Shown here: in pieces, positions 1 to 10,619 of the stretch
Position numbering within the stretch: position 1 is the stretch's first letter
Layout: each line of letters begins with the position of its first letter
Assembly (NCBI GenBank): GCA_014859895.1
Contig: JACZKS010000008.1
Location: 1-49,417, forward strand
Origin: Rhodospirillales bacterium
GTDB taxonomy: Bacteria > Pseudomonadota > Alphaproteobacteria > Rhodospirillales > Shumkoniaceae
Length of the DNA: 49,417 nucleotides
Direction of reading: 5' to 3'
Notes under the pieces: generated by a model
Told to the model about the DNA's origin: nothing
Databases searched by the model: none
What the model saw: the letters and a program-made list of their open reading frames with translations, nothing else
Made by a program: the position numbers and the translations under genes

Positions 1-755
1 TCCGGCCACTGGTTCGCCTCGGCCAGCAGCATACGGTTTTTGAATTTGGCGTCGGCGTGGGCCCGCAGTTTTTTCAGGAAAACGTGGGTTTCCGGCAGAT
101 TCTCGCAGTTGGTCCCCTCCCGCTCGTAAAGGTACGGCACCGCATCCAGCCGGAGACCATCCACCCCAAGGTCCAGCCAGAAATCCACCACCTTGAGCAG
201 CTCCTTGTGCACCTGGGGATGATCGAAGTTCAGATCGGGCTGGTGCGAAAAGAAGCGGTGCCAGTAGTAGGCGCCCGCCACCGGATCCCACGACCAGTTC
301 GAGGTTTCGATATCCTTGAAGATGATCCGCGTGCCCCGATAGCGATCCGGCGTGTCGCTCCACACGTAGAAATCCCGCCACCGGCTGCCGGGCGGAGCCC
401 GGCGCGCCCGCTGAAACCAGGGGTGCTGGTCGGAGGTGTGGTTCAACACCAGCTCGGTGATGACCCGCAGACCGCGCTGATGGGCCTCGCGCAGGAACAA
501 CTTGAAGTCGGCTAGCGTGCCGTACATGGGGTGGACGTTGGTGTAGTCGGCGGTATCATACCCGTCGTCGCGCAGGGGCGACGGGTAGAACGGCAGCAGC
601 CAGAGCGCGGTGACGCCCAGGCTTTCCAGGTAGTCGAGTTTCTGGGTCAGGCCGGCGAAATCGCCGATGCCGTCGTTGTTGGCATCGAAGAAGGCCTTGA
701 CGTGCAGCTCGTAGACGATGGCGTCCTTGTACCAGAGCGGATCACCGGAAATCAT
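1..755 (-). CDS. treS: Trehalose synthase (maltose alpha-D-glucosyltransferase), N-terminal part
   Basis: Partial gene: about 251 N-terminal codons are visible and the rest lies beyond the left edge. TreS interconverts trehalose and maltose in the cytoplasm and supplies maltose to the GlgE pathway. The protein shows the GH13 barrel: an early [10 protein letters not shown] strand, NHTSDQHPW (about residues 105-113), the nucleophile in GLRLDAVPY (D204) and the acid/base in LLAEANQW (E246). The start at 755 is preceded by GAGGAAA; an in-frame ATG at 776 is possible but has a poorer ribosome site. It lies about 30 bases after glgE on the same strand and is probably co-transcribed. In many proteobacteria TreS is fused to a maltokinase; whether that holds here cannot be seen. 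Confidence 0.93.
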   Translation of the reverse strand, partial: MISGDPLWYKDAIVYELHVKAFFDANNDGIGDFAGLTQKLDYLESLGVTALWLLPFYPSPLRDDGYDTADYTNVHPMYGTLADFKLFLREAHQRGLRVITELVLNHTSDQHPWFQRARRAPPGSRWRDFYVWSDTPDRYRGTRIIFKDIETSNWSWDPVAGAYYWHRFFSHQPDLNFDHPQVHKELLKVVDFWLDLGVDGLRLDAVPYLYEREGTNCENLPETHVFLKKLRAHADAKFKNRMLLAEANQWP

Positions 756-784
756 CGCGTTTCCTCGGCTCGGCATGGTCTGGG

Positions 785-3700
785 TCACGGGCTGGGCGCA
801 GGATTGTCGACGCGCTCGCAGGGACGGACCCGGAAGATGGCAGCCGGGTTCCAATGCGGATCCAGGCGAAGAGGCTGCCGCGCCCCCCACCAACGATGGC
901 GTTCGCCCGAAAGCAGGTCTTCCACGTCGAAGGCGCCGTCGGCGCCCACCCCCATGTCGCCCAGCGGAAACTCGACGTGGGCTTCGCGGACTTCGAACGG
1001 ATTGAGGTTGACGGCAATGAAGATCATGTTTTGGCGATCGGCCGTCATCTTGCCGTAGAACAGAACGTCGTCGTGGCTGGCGGCGTGGAACCTGAGGTTG
1101 TCCAGCTCGTGGAGGGCGGGGTTGTCGCGCCTGATCCAGTTGATCCGCTTGATGTAGTCCTTGATGTTGCCGGGGCGGTTCCAGTCCCACACCTTGTAGT
1201 CGTATTTCTCCGAGTTGTTGTATTCCTCGCGGCCGGGAATGCCGGCATTTTCGCAGAGCTCGAATCCGTTGTAGATGCCGTAGACGCTGGACAGCGTGGA
1301 GGCCAGCACGAAGCGGATCATGAAGGCCGGCCGGCCCCCGGTCTGCAGGAAGGTGGGCAGGATGTCCGGCGTATTCGGGAAGAAATTCGGCCGCAGGTAT
1401 TCCCTGACCTCGCTTCGCGTCAGCTCGTTCAGGTACTCGGTCAGTTCGTGCTTGGTGTGGCGCCAGGTGAAATAGGTGTAGGACTGCGAAAAGCCGACCT
1501 TCGCCAGCATCTTGAGCATCGGTGGGCGGGTGAACGCCTCGGCCAGGAAAAGGACGTCCGGATGGCGGCTCTGGATGTCCCTGATCATCCATTCCCAGAA
1601 CGGCACCGGCTTGGTGTGGGGGTTGTCCACGCGAAAGATCCTGACCCCCTGCTCGGCCCAGAACTCGACGACGTCGCGAAGCGCCGTCCACAGGGCGTCG
1701 CGCTCGGCGCAGTGGAAATCGACGTTGACGATGTCCTGGTACTTCTTCGGCGGATTCTCGGCGTACTTGAGGGTGCCGTCGGGGCGGAAGTTGAACCACT
1801 CCGGGTGCTCCTTGACCCACGGATGGTCGGGCGCGCACTGAATGGCGAAATCGAGCGCCACCTCCATGCCCATTTCGCGGCAGCGGCCGATGAAGTGACG
1901 GAAATCCTCCAGCGTGCCGAGTTCGGGATGGATGGCGTCGTGGCCGCCCTCCGCCGAGCCGATGGCATAGGGGCTTCCCGGATCGTGGGGACCGGCGCCC
2001 AGCGTGTTGTTAGGCCCCTTGCGATGGCCCCGGCCGATCGGATGGATCGGCACGAAGTAGACGACATCGAAGCCCATGTCGCGGACTTCCGGCAATCTCC
2101 GCTCGCAATCGGCGAAGGTGGCACCGCGCCCGGGCACCGTGCCCTGCGAGCGGGGGAACATCTCGTACCAGGCGGCGAAGCGCGCCTGCACGCGATCCAC
2201 CACTACCTCCAGCGTCTTGTAGGTGGCCACCGAGTCGCGCTCCAGCCAGGCGGCCATCAGCGCACGGAGGTCGTCTCCCATCATTGCCTCGGCGCGCTGG
2301 GCAGCGTTCTGGGCGGCATCGAAGGCGGCGAGCCTGCTTTCGAGCACGGCCTTGTCGGCGCCTTGGGCGCGCCCCCGGGCCCGCTCGACGATGGCCCGGC
2401 CCTCGATCAACTCAAGGGTCACATCCTGGCCAGCGCCTCGCTTCTTGGCCAGTTCGTCACGCCACGTCTCGAAGGCGTCGACCCACGCCTCGATGGTATA
2501 GGCGGCCCGGCCGTTGCGCGTGAGGCGCACCCGGCCGACCCACAGGTCGAGCCCGGGATTGACGATCTGCATCGGCGTTTCCGACCAATCCTTGGCGCCG
2601 GCCTCGCGGACCTTCAGAACGGCCGCCACCTTAACATGACCGTCGGTGAAGACCTCCGCCCGCACTTCCAGCTCGTCGCCTACTTCGCGCTTGACGGGGT
2701 ATTTACCGCAGTCGATTTCCGGCAACACGTTCTGGATGATGATGGGTCTCGCCGACAGTGGGGCGCGGTCGATTCGGATCGCGGCGCCGGCCGGCCGGTC
2801 GCGGCGAGGGCCGGGTGGCGGAACCACGAAGAGGCGCGCCCCGTGGGGCGGTACCTCCAGCAGGCCGAACGGATTGGGGGCGACGGACGGCGGCACGCCG
2901 GGCGTGATCTCGCGCACGGCGCCGCCGGCTTCGGCGATCCCGGGGATGGCGCTGAGATCGATGGCCACGACACCGTCGGGTTGCGGGTTGAGGGCGGTGA
3001 TCACCCGTTGCCCGCCCTCGGCGGTCTGGCGCACCAGCACGGCGGCGTCGGCGGCCGCGGCATACAGGCGATACTGCGGCCCCTCCTCGTTCAGCACCGG
3101 CTCCGCCGCCTTCATGGCGTTGACCTCGGCGATGAACGGCGACAGGTCGAACAGCGGCTCCTCCCAGTCGGCCGGCCGGGTGGAAACCACGTGGAGCGGC
3201 CGGGTGAAGCCGAACTCAAAGCCAATCGGCACCATGACGCCGCTCGAGAACGCCGCCGCGAACAGGTACCGCTGGCCGCAGATCGCTTCGAGCGTGGCGG
3301 CGTCGGCAATGCCCCGATTCTGCAGTTCGGCGGCCAGGCGGGGGGTGTCGTGGCTGTCGGGAAAGGCGATCGAAGGAGCGATGTGGCGGAACTGCTCGTA
3401 CTGATCGAGCAGCCAGGGCCGGCGGAAATCCCACCAGCGCGAACTGTTGAACAGGTAGTCGAAACCGCCGCCGGCGAGCGCTTCCACCTCGTCCAGGCGG
3501 CAGCCCAGGGTTTCGGCGGCCAGCAAGGCATCGGGGCGAACCTCGCGGGCGGCGGCGGCCACCGCCGCCCATACCGCCGCCGGCACTTTGTAGGCGGCGT
3601 CGCAACGAAAGCCTCCGAAGCCGAGGTCGGCATAGTGGCGCACCAGGCGGCGCCATTCCTCGATGATGGCGTCGCGCTCGGGTCGTTCGATGTAGTCGAT

Positions 3701-4153
3701 CTCGGCTAGGTCCCCCCACACAGTCACCTTGGAGGGATCGTTGGGGTCGACGGCGAAGGGCGATTGCACCTTGCCGTCCTCGCCCTGAACATACCATTGG
3801 GCGCGCTCGGTCACCCACGGGTGGTCGATGGCCGTGTGGTTAATCACCAGATCCATCATGACGCCGAGGCCATGGCGCCCGGCCTCGGCCGTGAAGGCGG
3901 CGAGACGGCGGTCGGCGTCGGCGGGGGGTCCATCGCCGAACTGCGGGTTCAGGCGATAGTAGTCGCGGACCGCATAGAGGCTGCCCGATATCCCGGGCAA
4001 ATGGAACGGATTGACGAACACCCAGTCGAACCCCATGGCGGCGATGCGGGGGAGGTGGCGCGACCAAGCTTCGATCGGCCCGACCAGGGGTGGAAAGAGG
4101 TTGTAGATTCGGGGACCGTTCTTCATGCCTTTGCCTTGATGCATGCTTTCCAT
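785..4153 (-). CDS. glgE: Two-module alpha-1,4-glucan:maltose-1-phosphate maltosyltransferase (GlgE) with extra N-terminal GH13 domain
   Basis: 1122 residues, much longer than a single GlgE (about 660-700). Residues about 12-450 form a first GH13 amylase-like module with NH (105-106), GFRCDAAYK (nucleophile D185), LLAAETLG (acid E214) and SHDT (D269), so its catalytic triad looks intact. Residues about 460-1122 are the GlgE proper: an N-terminal all-beta domain, then [27 protein letters not shown] (nucleophile D843), [10 protein letters not shown] (E872) and NTPDILP (D930). GlgE adds maltosyl units from maltose-1-phosphate to alpha-glucan in the cytoplasm. The start at 4153 has GAGGACG upstream; an internal ATG at 4126 is also plausible. 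The leader holds a small CGGAT/ATCCG hairpin with a GAAA loop. The function of the first module is inferred only. Confidence 0.93.
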   Translation of the reverse strand: MESMHQGKGMKNGPRIYNLFPPLVGPIEAWSRHLPRIAAMGFDWVFVNPFHLPGISGSLYAVRDYYRLNPQFGDGPPADADRRLAAFTAEAGRHGLGVMMDLVINHTAIDHPWVTERAQWYVQGEDGKVQSPFAVDPNDPSKVTVWGDLAEIDYIERPERDAIIEEWRRLVRHYADLGFGGFRCDAAYKVPAAVWAAVAAAAREVRPDALLAAETLGCRLDEVEALAGGGFDYLFNSSRWWDFRRPWLLDQYEQFRHIAPSIAFPDSHDTPRLAAELQNRGIADAATLEAICGQRYLFAAAFSSGVMVPIGFEFGFTRPLHVVSTRPADWEEPLFDLSPFIAEVNAMKAAEPVLNEEGPQYRLYAAAADAAVLVRQTAEGGQRVITALNPQPDGVVAIDLSAIPGIAEAGGAVREITPGVPPSVAPNPFGLLEVPPHGARLFVVPPPGPRRDRPAGAAIRIDRAPLSARPIIIQNVLPEIDCGKYPVKREVGDELEVRAEVFTDGHVKVAAVLKVREAGAKDWSETPMQIVNPGLDLWVGRVRLTRNGRAAYTIEAWVDAFETWRDELAKKRGAGQDVTLELIEGRAIVERARGRAQGADKAVLESRLAAFDAAQNAAQRAEAMMGDDLRALMAAWLERDSVATYKTLEVVVDRVQARFAAWYEMFPRSQGTVPGRGATFADCERRLPEVRDMGFDVVYFVPIHPIGRGHRKGPNNTLGAGPHDPGSPYAIGSAEGGHDAIHPELGTLEDFRHFIGRCREMGMEVALDFAIQCAPDHPWVKEHPEWFNFRPDGTLKYAENPPKKYQDIVNVDFHCAERDALWTALRDVVEFWAEQGVRIFRVDNPHTKPVPFWEWMIRDIQSRHPDVLFLAEAFTRPPMLKMLAKVGFSQSYTYFTWRHTKHELTEYLNELTRSEVREYLRPNFFPNTPDILPTFLQTGGRPAFMIRFVLASTLSSVYGIYNGFELCENAGIPGREEYNNSEKYDYKVWDWNRPGNIKDYIKRINWIRRDNPALHELDNLRFHAASHDDVLFYGKMTADRQNMIFIAVNLNPFEVREAHVEFPLGDMGVGADGAFDVEDLLSGERHRWWGARQPLRLDPHWNPAAIFRVRPCERVDNPAPSP

Positions 4154-4227
4154 ATACGTCCTCGATGCGGATTTTCATCCGAAACGCCCGAATTTCCCGC
4201 CGGGCGCGTTCCTTGTCTCCCCGTGCC

Positions 4228-4254
4228 ATAAAAAGGGGCGTCCCTTGCCGCCCC
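4228..4254 (-). terminator. Rho-independent terminator after glgP
   Basis: Read on the minus strand, a GGGGCG/CGCCCC stem with an 8-base loop is followed directly by a run of T. It lies about 43 bases beyond the glgP stop and about 75 bases before the glgE start, so glgE and treS probably have their own promoter or depend on readthrough. Confidence 0.7.
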
Positions 4255-4297
4255 GATGGGTCATGCCCCCGTTTGAACCGCTGTTCCTCCCGGTCGC

Positions 4298-6781
<2,484 letters not shown>

Positions 6782-6906
6782 CGTTTGTTGCTCTTCAAGC
6801 CCGTAAGGTGGGTCGCGCCGACGGCACGACATCGAGACGATGCCGGAAATGTTTTGCGACCACGTCGGAGAAAAATAGGATCCTTTCGCGAAATACCGAG
6901 GGAATT

Positions 6907-8745
6907 CTATTCCCCATGGCCGACTTGCCTAAGTCTTTTTTCGCAACTGCCGGGAAGCACGCAGGGGAGCGTGAACCGGGCGACGGCACCGCGGCCGCCG
7001 TGCGGGCCAAGTGATAGCCTGCCGTCGTGCGCCTCGATGATCCGCTGGCAGACCAGGAGCCCGATGCCCATGCTGCCCGGCTTGGTGGTGAAGAACGGCT
7101 CGAACAGGCGGAGCCCGACATCGGCTGGAATTCCTCGGCCGGTATCCTCGACCTCGACTTTGACGGTATTGTTGCCGTCAATCGCGGTGCGAATGGTCAA
7201 CTGGCGTTCGGTCCCGTCGTTTTCGCCCATCGCCTCGATACTGTTGCGGGCCAGGTTGAGGACCACCTGCTGGATATGCAGGGCGTCGGCCATCACCCGC
7301 GGAAGTCCGTCCTCAAGATCGAGAACCACCGACACCTCGTGCTCGCTGGCCAGGGTGTCGACCAGGTGTAGCGCCGAATCGATCGCCCCGTTGATGTCGA
7401 TCGGCACCCGCTCCAGTTCTTCCTTCAGCAGGAACCGCCGGATACGCCGGTTGATCTCGCCTGCGCGTTCGGCCTGTTCCGACGCCTTGAGCAGGATCGG
7501 CAGCAACTCAGCCGGCTCCATGGCGCCCTTGTGCAGGCGACGGATGCAGCCGCGGATATAGGAGTTGATCGCCGCCAGCGGCTGGTTAATCTCGTGGGCG
7601 AAGCCGGCCGCCATCTCGCCCATGGCGTTGAGCCGCGAGATGTGGGCAAGTTCGGTTTGCAGCCGCCGCGTCTTTTCCTGGGCGCGCACAAGGTCGGTCA
7701 GATCGGTGAAGGCCAAGGCCACGCCGCCCTCGGGCGTCGGCGATTCGCGGATCAGGAATCGTCGGCCGTCGGCCATCTGCTGGATGAACGATTCCCGCGG
7801 ATGGCGGTGGTGGCCGAGGCGCGCGCGGATGAATTCCTCTTCCCGCCCAGCGATCTCGCCGACCAAGCCCTGGGCCACCAGGGCCCGCAGCAGGGCCTCG
7901 AACGAGATGCCGTCGCGCACGCCGTCCGCCGCCATGGGGACGATCCGTTTGTAAGCGGTGTTGGCCAGCACCAGGCGATCCTCGGCATCGAACAGCGCAA
8001 ACCCCTCGCGCAAGCTTTCGACGGCACCGCGCAGCCTCGCTTCGCTGGCCGCCAACGCCGCTTCCGCCTGGCCGCGCTCGTCGATCTCGGCCGTAAGCGC
8101 CCGCGTGCGCTCCTCGACCCGCTGTTCGAGGAGGTCGTTGGCCTCCTGAAGCGCCCGCTCCACCTGCTTGCGGCGCACGGCGTCGCAATAAACGTTCAGC
8201 GCCGCCCGCACGATCTCCAGGTCGCCCTCCTCGAAGACGCCCGAGACGCCCAATTCCGACTTGTTGCCGACGACGAGGACGTGATGTGTCGCCGCCTCCA
8301 GCGCCCACAGGAAGTAGGGCACGCCCAGGCCCTGTCGCAGGGCCTGGGCCACCTCGTCGAGCGGCGTCCACGAATTGACGAACAGCCCCGCCGGCGGCGC
8401 CGCGATGGGCGGCAGGATCACCGGCGCATCGAAACCCAACGTGTGCAGCACCGTAAAGGTGCCGGTCGCCGGGTCGTGCCTCAAGATCGCCGTCTGATCG
8501 TACCAGGTCGAGCGCAGGATCGCCTCGAGAAAGGCGCCGCCGATTTCCGTGGTGTCGGCCGCCATCTCGGCGATGATCACCGCCTCGCGGATGAGGGTGG
8601 CGACGGCGCGGCTGCGGCGCGCCTCCAGGTGGGCCCGCTCGTGGGCCCGCTGCAGGCGCAGAAGCTGGCTACCCATATCGTCGCACTGGCGGCGATAGAA
8701 GTCGCGTTCGCGCCGAAGATCCTGATCGGATGTGTCCGCCGTCAT
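6907..8745 (-). CDS. Soluble sensor histidine kinase with GAF-like and PAS domains
   Basis: 612 residues with no membrane segment or signal peptide, so probably cytoplasmic. Order: N-terminal coiled coil (1-45), GAF-like sensory domain (about 45-195), coiled coil (195-235), PAS domain (about 238-355), HisKA with H-box GEMAAGFAHEINQPLAAI (phospho-acceptor H384), and HATPase with N box (VVLNLARNSIEAM, about 495-507), DTGRGIP, FEPFFTTK and GMGIGL-like G2 (SMGIGL). The kinase core resembles the FixL/DctB type. The ATG at 8745 overlaps the stop of the upstream FIST gene (ATGA), so the two are translationally coupled and the FIST protein is the obvious partner or sensor. No response regulator is encoded nearby. 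The signal is unknown. Confidence 0.9.
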   Translation of the reverse strand: MTADTSDQDLRRERDFYRRQCDDMGSQLLRLQRAHERAHLEARRSRAVATLIREAVIIAEMAADTTEIGGAFLEAILRSTWYDQTAILRHDPATGTFTVLHTLGFDAPVILPPIAAPPAGLFVNSWTPLDEVAQALRQGLGVPYFLWALEAATHHVLVVGNKSELGVSGVFEEGDLEIVRAALNVYCDAVRRKQVERALQEANDLLEQRVEERTRALTAEIDERGQAEAALAASEARLRGAVESLREGFALFDAEDRLVLANTAYKRIVPMAADGVRDGISFEALLRALVAQGLVGEIAGREEEFIRARLGHHRHPRESFIQQMADGRRFLIRESPTPEGGVALAFTDLTDLVRAQEKTRRLQTELAHISRLNAMGEMAAGFAHEINQPLAAINSYIRGCIRRLHKGAMEPAELLPILLKASEQAERAGEINRRIRRFLLKEELERVPIDINGAIDSALHLVDTLASEHEVSVVLDLEDGLPRVMADALHIQQVVLNLARNSIEAMGENDGTERQLTIRTAIDGNNTVKVEVEDTGRGIPADVGLRLFEPFFTTKPGSMGIGLLVCQRIIEAHDGRLSLGPHGGRGAVARFTLPCVLPGSCEKRLRQVGHGE

Positions 8746-9995
8746 CCCTGCGCCCGATGGATAACCGTTAAAACGCCCGTCCAGTCGAGAGGCCGGCTTC
8801 GCCCCATCAACGGCGCGATCTCGACACCCGAGAAAAATCCCAGCACCGGCAGGTCGGGCCGGCAATGCCTGACCATGAGCTGCGCCTCCTCGCTGGAGGA
8901 TCCGCTCACCAAACCCGACCGGCCGGCGCAATCGAAGTAGAGGCCGAGCACGCAGGACTTACCTGCGAGCCGTTCCATCAGGGCCTGGGTTCCCCGTTCG
9001 ACCGAAGCCAGCATCATGTCGTTGTCGCGCGCCATGAACTGGACGCGGGCGCCGGCCCGGAAGTCGGCTTCGAACAGGGAGAGAGCCCCGCTCTTCGCGT
9101 CGGCGGCGACGATCAGCCGGTTGACGTAGGCCGATTCGTCATAGGGCGCGAAGGGATCGCCGTGCTTTTCGCCGAGGGTCACCCTGAGCGACAGATCCTG
9201 GGCACGCTTGTCGTCGATCGGCATGCCCAACATCATCTCCAGGGCCTCGATGGCTGGCCGCCCGTTCAGCTCGTAGACAACGGCGCCCTCGACCCGGGTG
9301 ATCTCCATGAACGAACTGGCTGGAACGCAGCCGTGCAGGATCACCGTGTCGGCCGTGAGCGCCGGCGGCAGGACGACCGCCACCGCCGCGTGATGGGTCG
9401 ACGCTGTGCCGTCGAACACGTAGCTGGCGGTGAGTTGGATATCGGCAATGGTGCCGCCCCCGACAAGATGGATGGCGAGGCCGTCGAGGCCCGCGTAGAT
9501 CCCCTCGACCAAGCGGCTGCCGGCGTGCAGGACCGGCGGCGGCGCCGAACGGACGCTGTCGTAGAACAGGATGACCGTCGCCCCCGGCGCGGCCGCTTCG
9601 CGGATACGCCGGCCCAGCCGTGCGCCGACCACCGCTTCTCCACGATCCAACCCCGCCTCGGCCAGGATGGTCGGCACTCCCAGCGAGGCCGGAAATGTGG
9701 CGACGGCCAGTTCGAAACCGCTGTAGCCGACGGCGTGACGGGTGATGGTCCCGACTGCGGCGCCGCCGACCAGCGGGATCGCGCCCAGGACATCGCGCAT
9801 GGCGGCAAATGCCGTCGGGCCGTCGTGGCGTCCGCCGCTGAAGGCCACCGCCCATGCCGGCACGTCCCCTGGCGTCAGGCCGGCAAGGGCCTGATGGGCC
9901 ACTTCGCGACCGATGGCGTCAGAATTGGGTCCGATGCCCTGTCCCAGGCCAACAGGGCTTACTACGGCCTCGACAGCCGCTTCCAGCGAATCCAT
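8742..9995 (-). CDS. FIST N/C-domain sensory protein
   Basis: 417 residues. The N-terminal half (AVAFSGGRHDG, GGAAVGTITRHAVGYSGFELAVATF) matches the FIST N domain; the C-terminal half, with YELNGRPAIEALEMMLG, CAGR and PVLGFFSGVEIAPL, matches FIST C. FIST domains are proposed small-ligand sensors linked to signal transduction; the C-terminal FFSG-E motif is typical. The start at 9995 is preceded by GAGGGGGG; the open frame extends upstream but without family similarity. The stop overlaps the start of the histidine kinase by four bases, which strongly suggests a two-protein sensing unit. The ligand is unknown. Confidence 0.85.
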   Translation of the reverse strand: MDSLEAAVEAVVSPVGLGQGIGPNSDAIGREVAHQALAGLTPGDVPAWAVAFSGGRHDGPTAFAAMRDVLGAIPLVGGAAVGTITRHAVGYSGFELAVATFPASLGVPTILAEAGLDRGEAVVGARLGRRIREAAAPGATVILFYDSVRSAPPPVLHAGSRLVEGIYAGLDGLAIHLVGGGTIADIQLTASYVFDGTASTHHAAVAVVLPPALTADTVILHGCVPASSFMEITRVEGAVVYELNGRPAIEALEMMLGMPIDDKRAQDLSLRVTLGEKHGDPFAPYDESAYVNRLIVAADAKSGALSLFEADFRAGARVQFMARDNDMMLASVERGTQALMERLAGKSCVLGLYFDCAGRSGLVSGSSSEEAQLMVRHCRPDLPVLGFFSGVEIAPLMGRSRPLDWTGVLTVIHRAQG

Positions 9996-10337
9996 GCATC
10001 CCCCCCTCTGCGATCGGATGATCGCCGCAAGCGAAGAACGACGGGGCCTCTCCGCCGGAGAGAGGTCATGCCGGTGTTCGTCCTTCGAGAGCGCCGGCGG
10101 ATTGTCCCATCGGGCCTCGCCCCGATCAACCGCCGAATGCGCCACCCGCCCCGACCGGGCGGCGGAATCTCATTCCGTGGCACCGGATCGGCCGGCCTGC
10201 CGGACCGCCAACGGCGGCAATCGGGGGCCAAATTAGGGATTTCCCGGACGCGCGCCCGGGGTTTCCCCAATTTATCGCTGGCAGAGGCGTCCTCTAGTCT
10301 TCAGGCTTCAAATGGACTCCGCCGTCCTCGGGCGGCG
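9996..10337. other. Intergenic region between divergent genes
   Basis: About 340 bases between the FIST gene (minus) and a small plus-strand gene. I see no convincing protein here, although open frames run through because of high GC. It contains two closely spaced palindromes, annotated separately, and presumably the promoters for both directions. Confidence 0.6.
10230..10273. promoter_or_regulatory. Tandem palindromes, candidate operator
   Basis: GGGATTTCCC (10236-10245) and GGGGTTTCCCC (10258-10268) are near-identical palindromes whose centres are about 22 bases apart, roughly two helical turns. They sit inside a larger imperfect inverted repeat whose outer arms are AAATT (10230-10234) and AATTT (10269-10273). 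The position between divergent genes suits a repressor or activator site. The binding protein is unknown. Confidence 0.4.
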
Positions 10338-10583
10338 ATGGTGGGACTTGAACGTGCGATGGGTAACCTGTTCTGTGGCATGATCTTCACGACCCGGGTG
10401 CCGACCGGCGAGGTGGCCTCGTGGCTTCAGGCTCATTGCGAGGGCCAGTGGGACCTCCATCCGGCCAGCGTCGGGCACGACGGGATCACCCGCAAGTTCA
10501 TGGTGCTGTTCGAGCGCGAACGCGACCGCTTGAACTTCGAGGCCCGCTTCTCGGCCGCCCCGAGCCTCGCCCCCTCCTTCTGA
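10338..10583 (+). CDS. Small conserved-looking protein of unknown function
   Basis: 81 residues from ATG 10338, or shorter from ATG 10359. I do not recognise the family with certainty. The sequence has ordinary coding character (TTRVPTGEVASWLQAHCEG, then TRKFMVLFERERDRLNFEARF) and looks like a small alpha/beta cytoplasmic protein without signal peptide or membrane segment. Its end lies 36 bases from the convergent lonB stop. The ribosome site is weak. It could be a chance frame, but the amphipathic pattern and neighbour spacing favour a real gene. Confidence 0.55.
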   Translation: MVGLERAMGNLFCGMIFTTRVPTGEVASWLQAHCEGQWDLHPASVGHDGITRKFMVLFERERDRLNFEARFSAAPSLAPSF

Positions 10584-10619
10584 ACGATCCGAACGATCCG
10601 GGCGCCCCGGCGGCGGCCC

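Noticed and set aside
854-3709. 951-codon plus-strand open frame
   Set aside because: It is antisense to glgE, whose motifs are clear. Low-complexity G/V/H/R-rich translation is typical of a GC-rich shadow frame.
6782-6906. Possible response regulator or small gene next to the histidine kinase
   Set aside because: Only 125 bases with a small GGGAAT/ATTCCC repeat; no coding sequence fits.
10582-10599. Two tandem copies of GAACGATCC
   Set aside because: Only two copies between convergent genes; no sign of a larger array, so probably chance.
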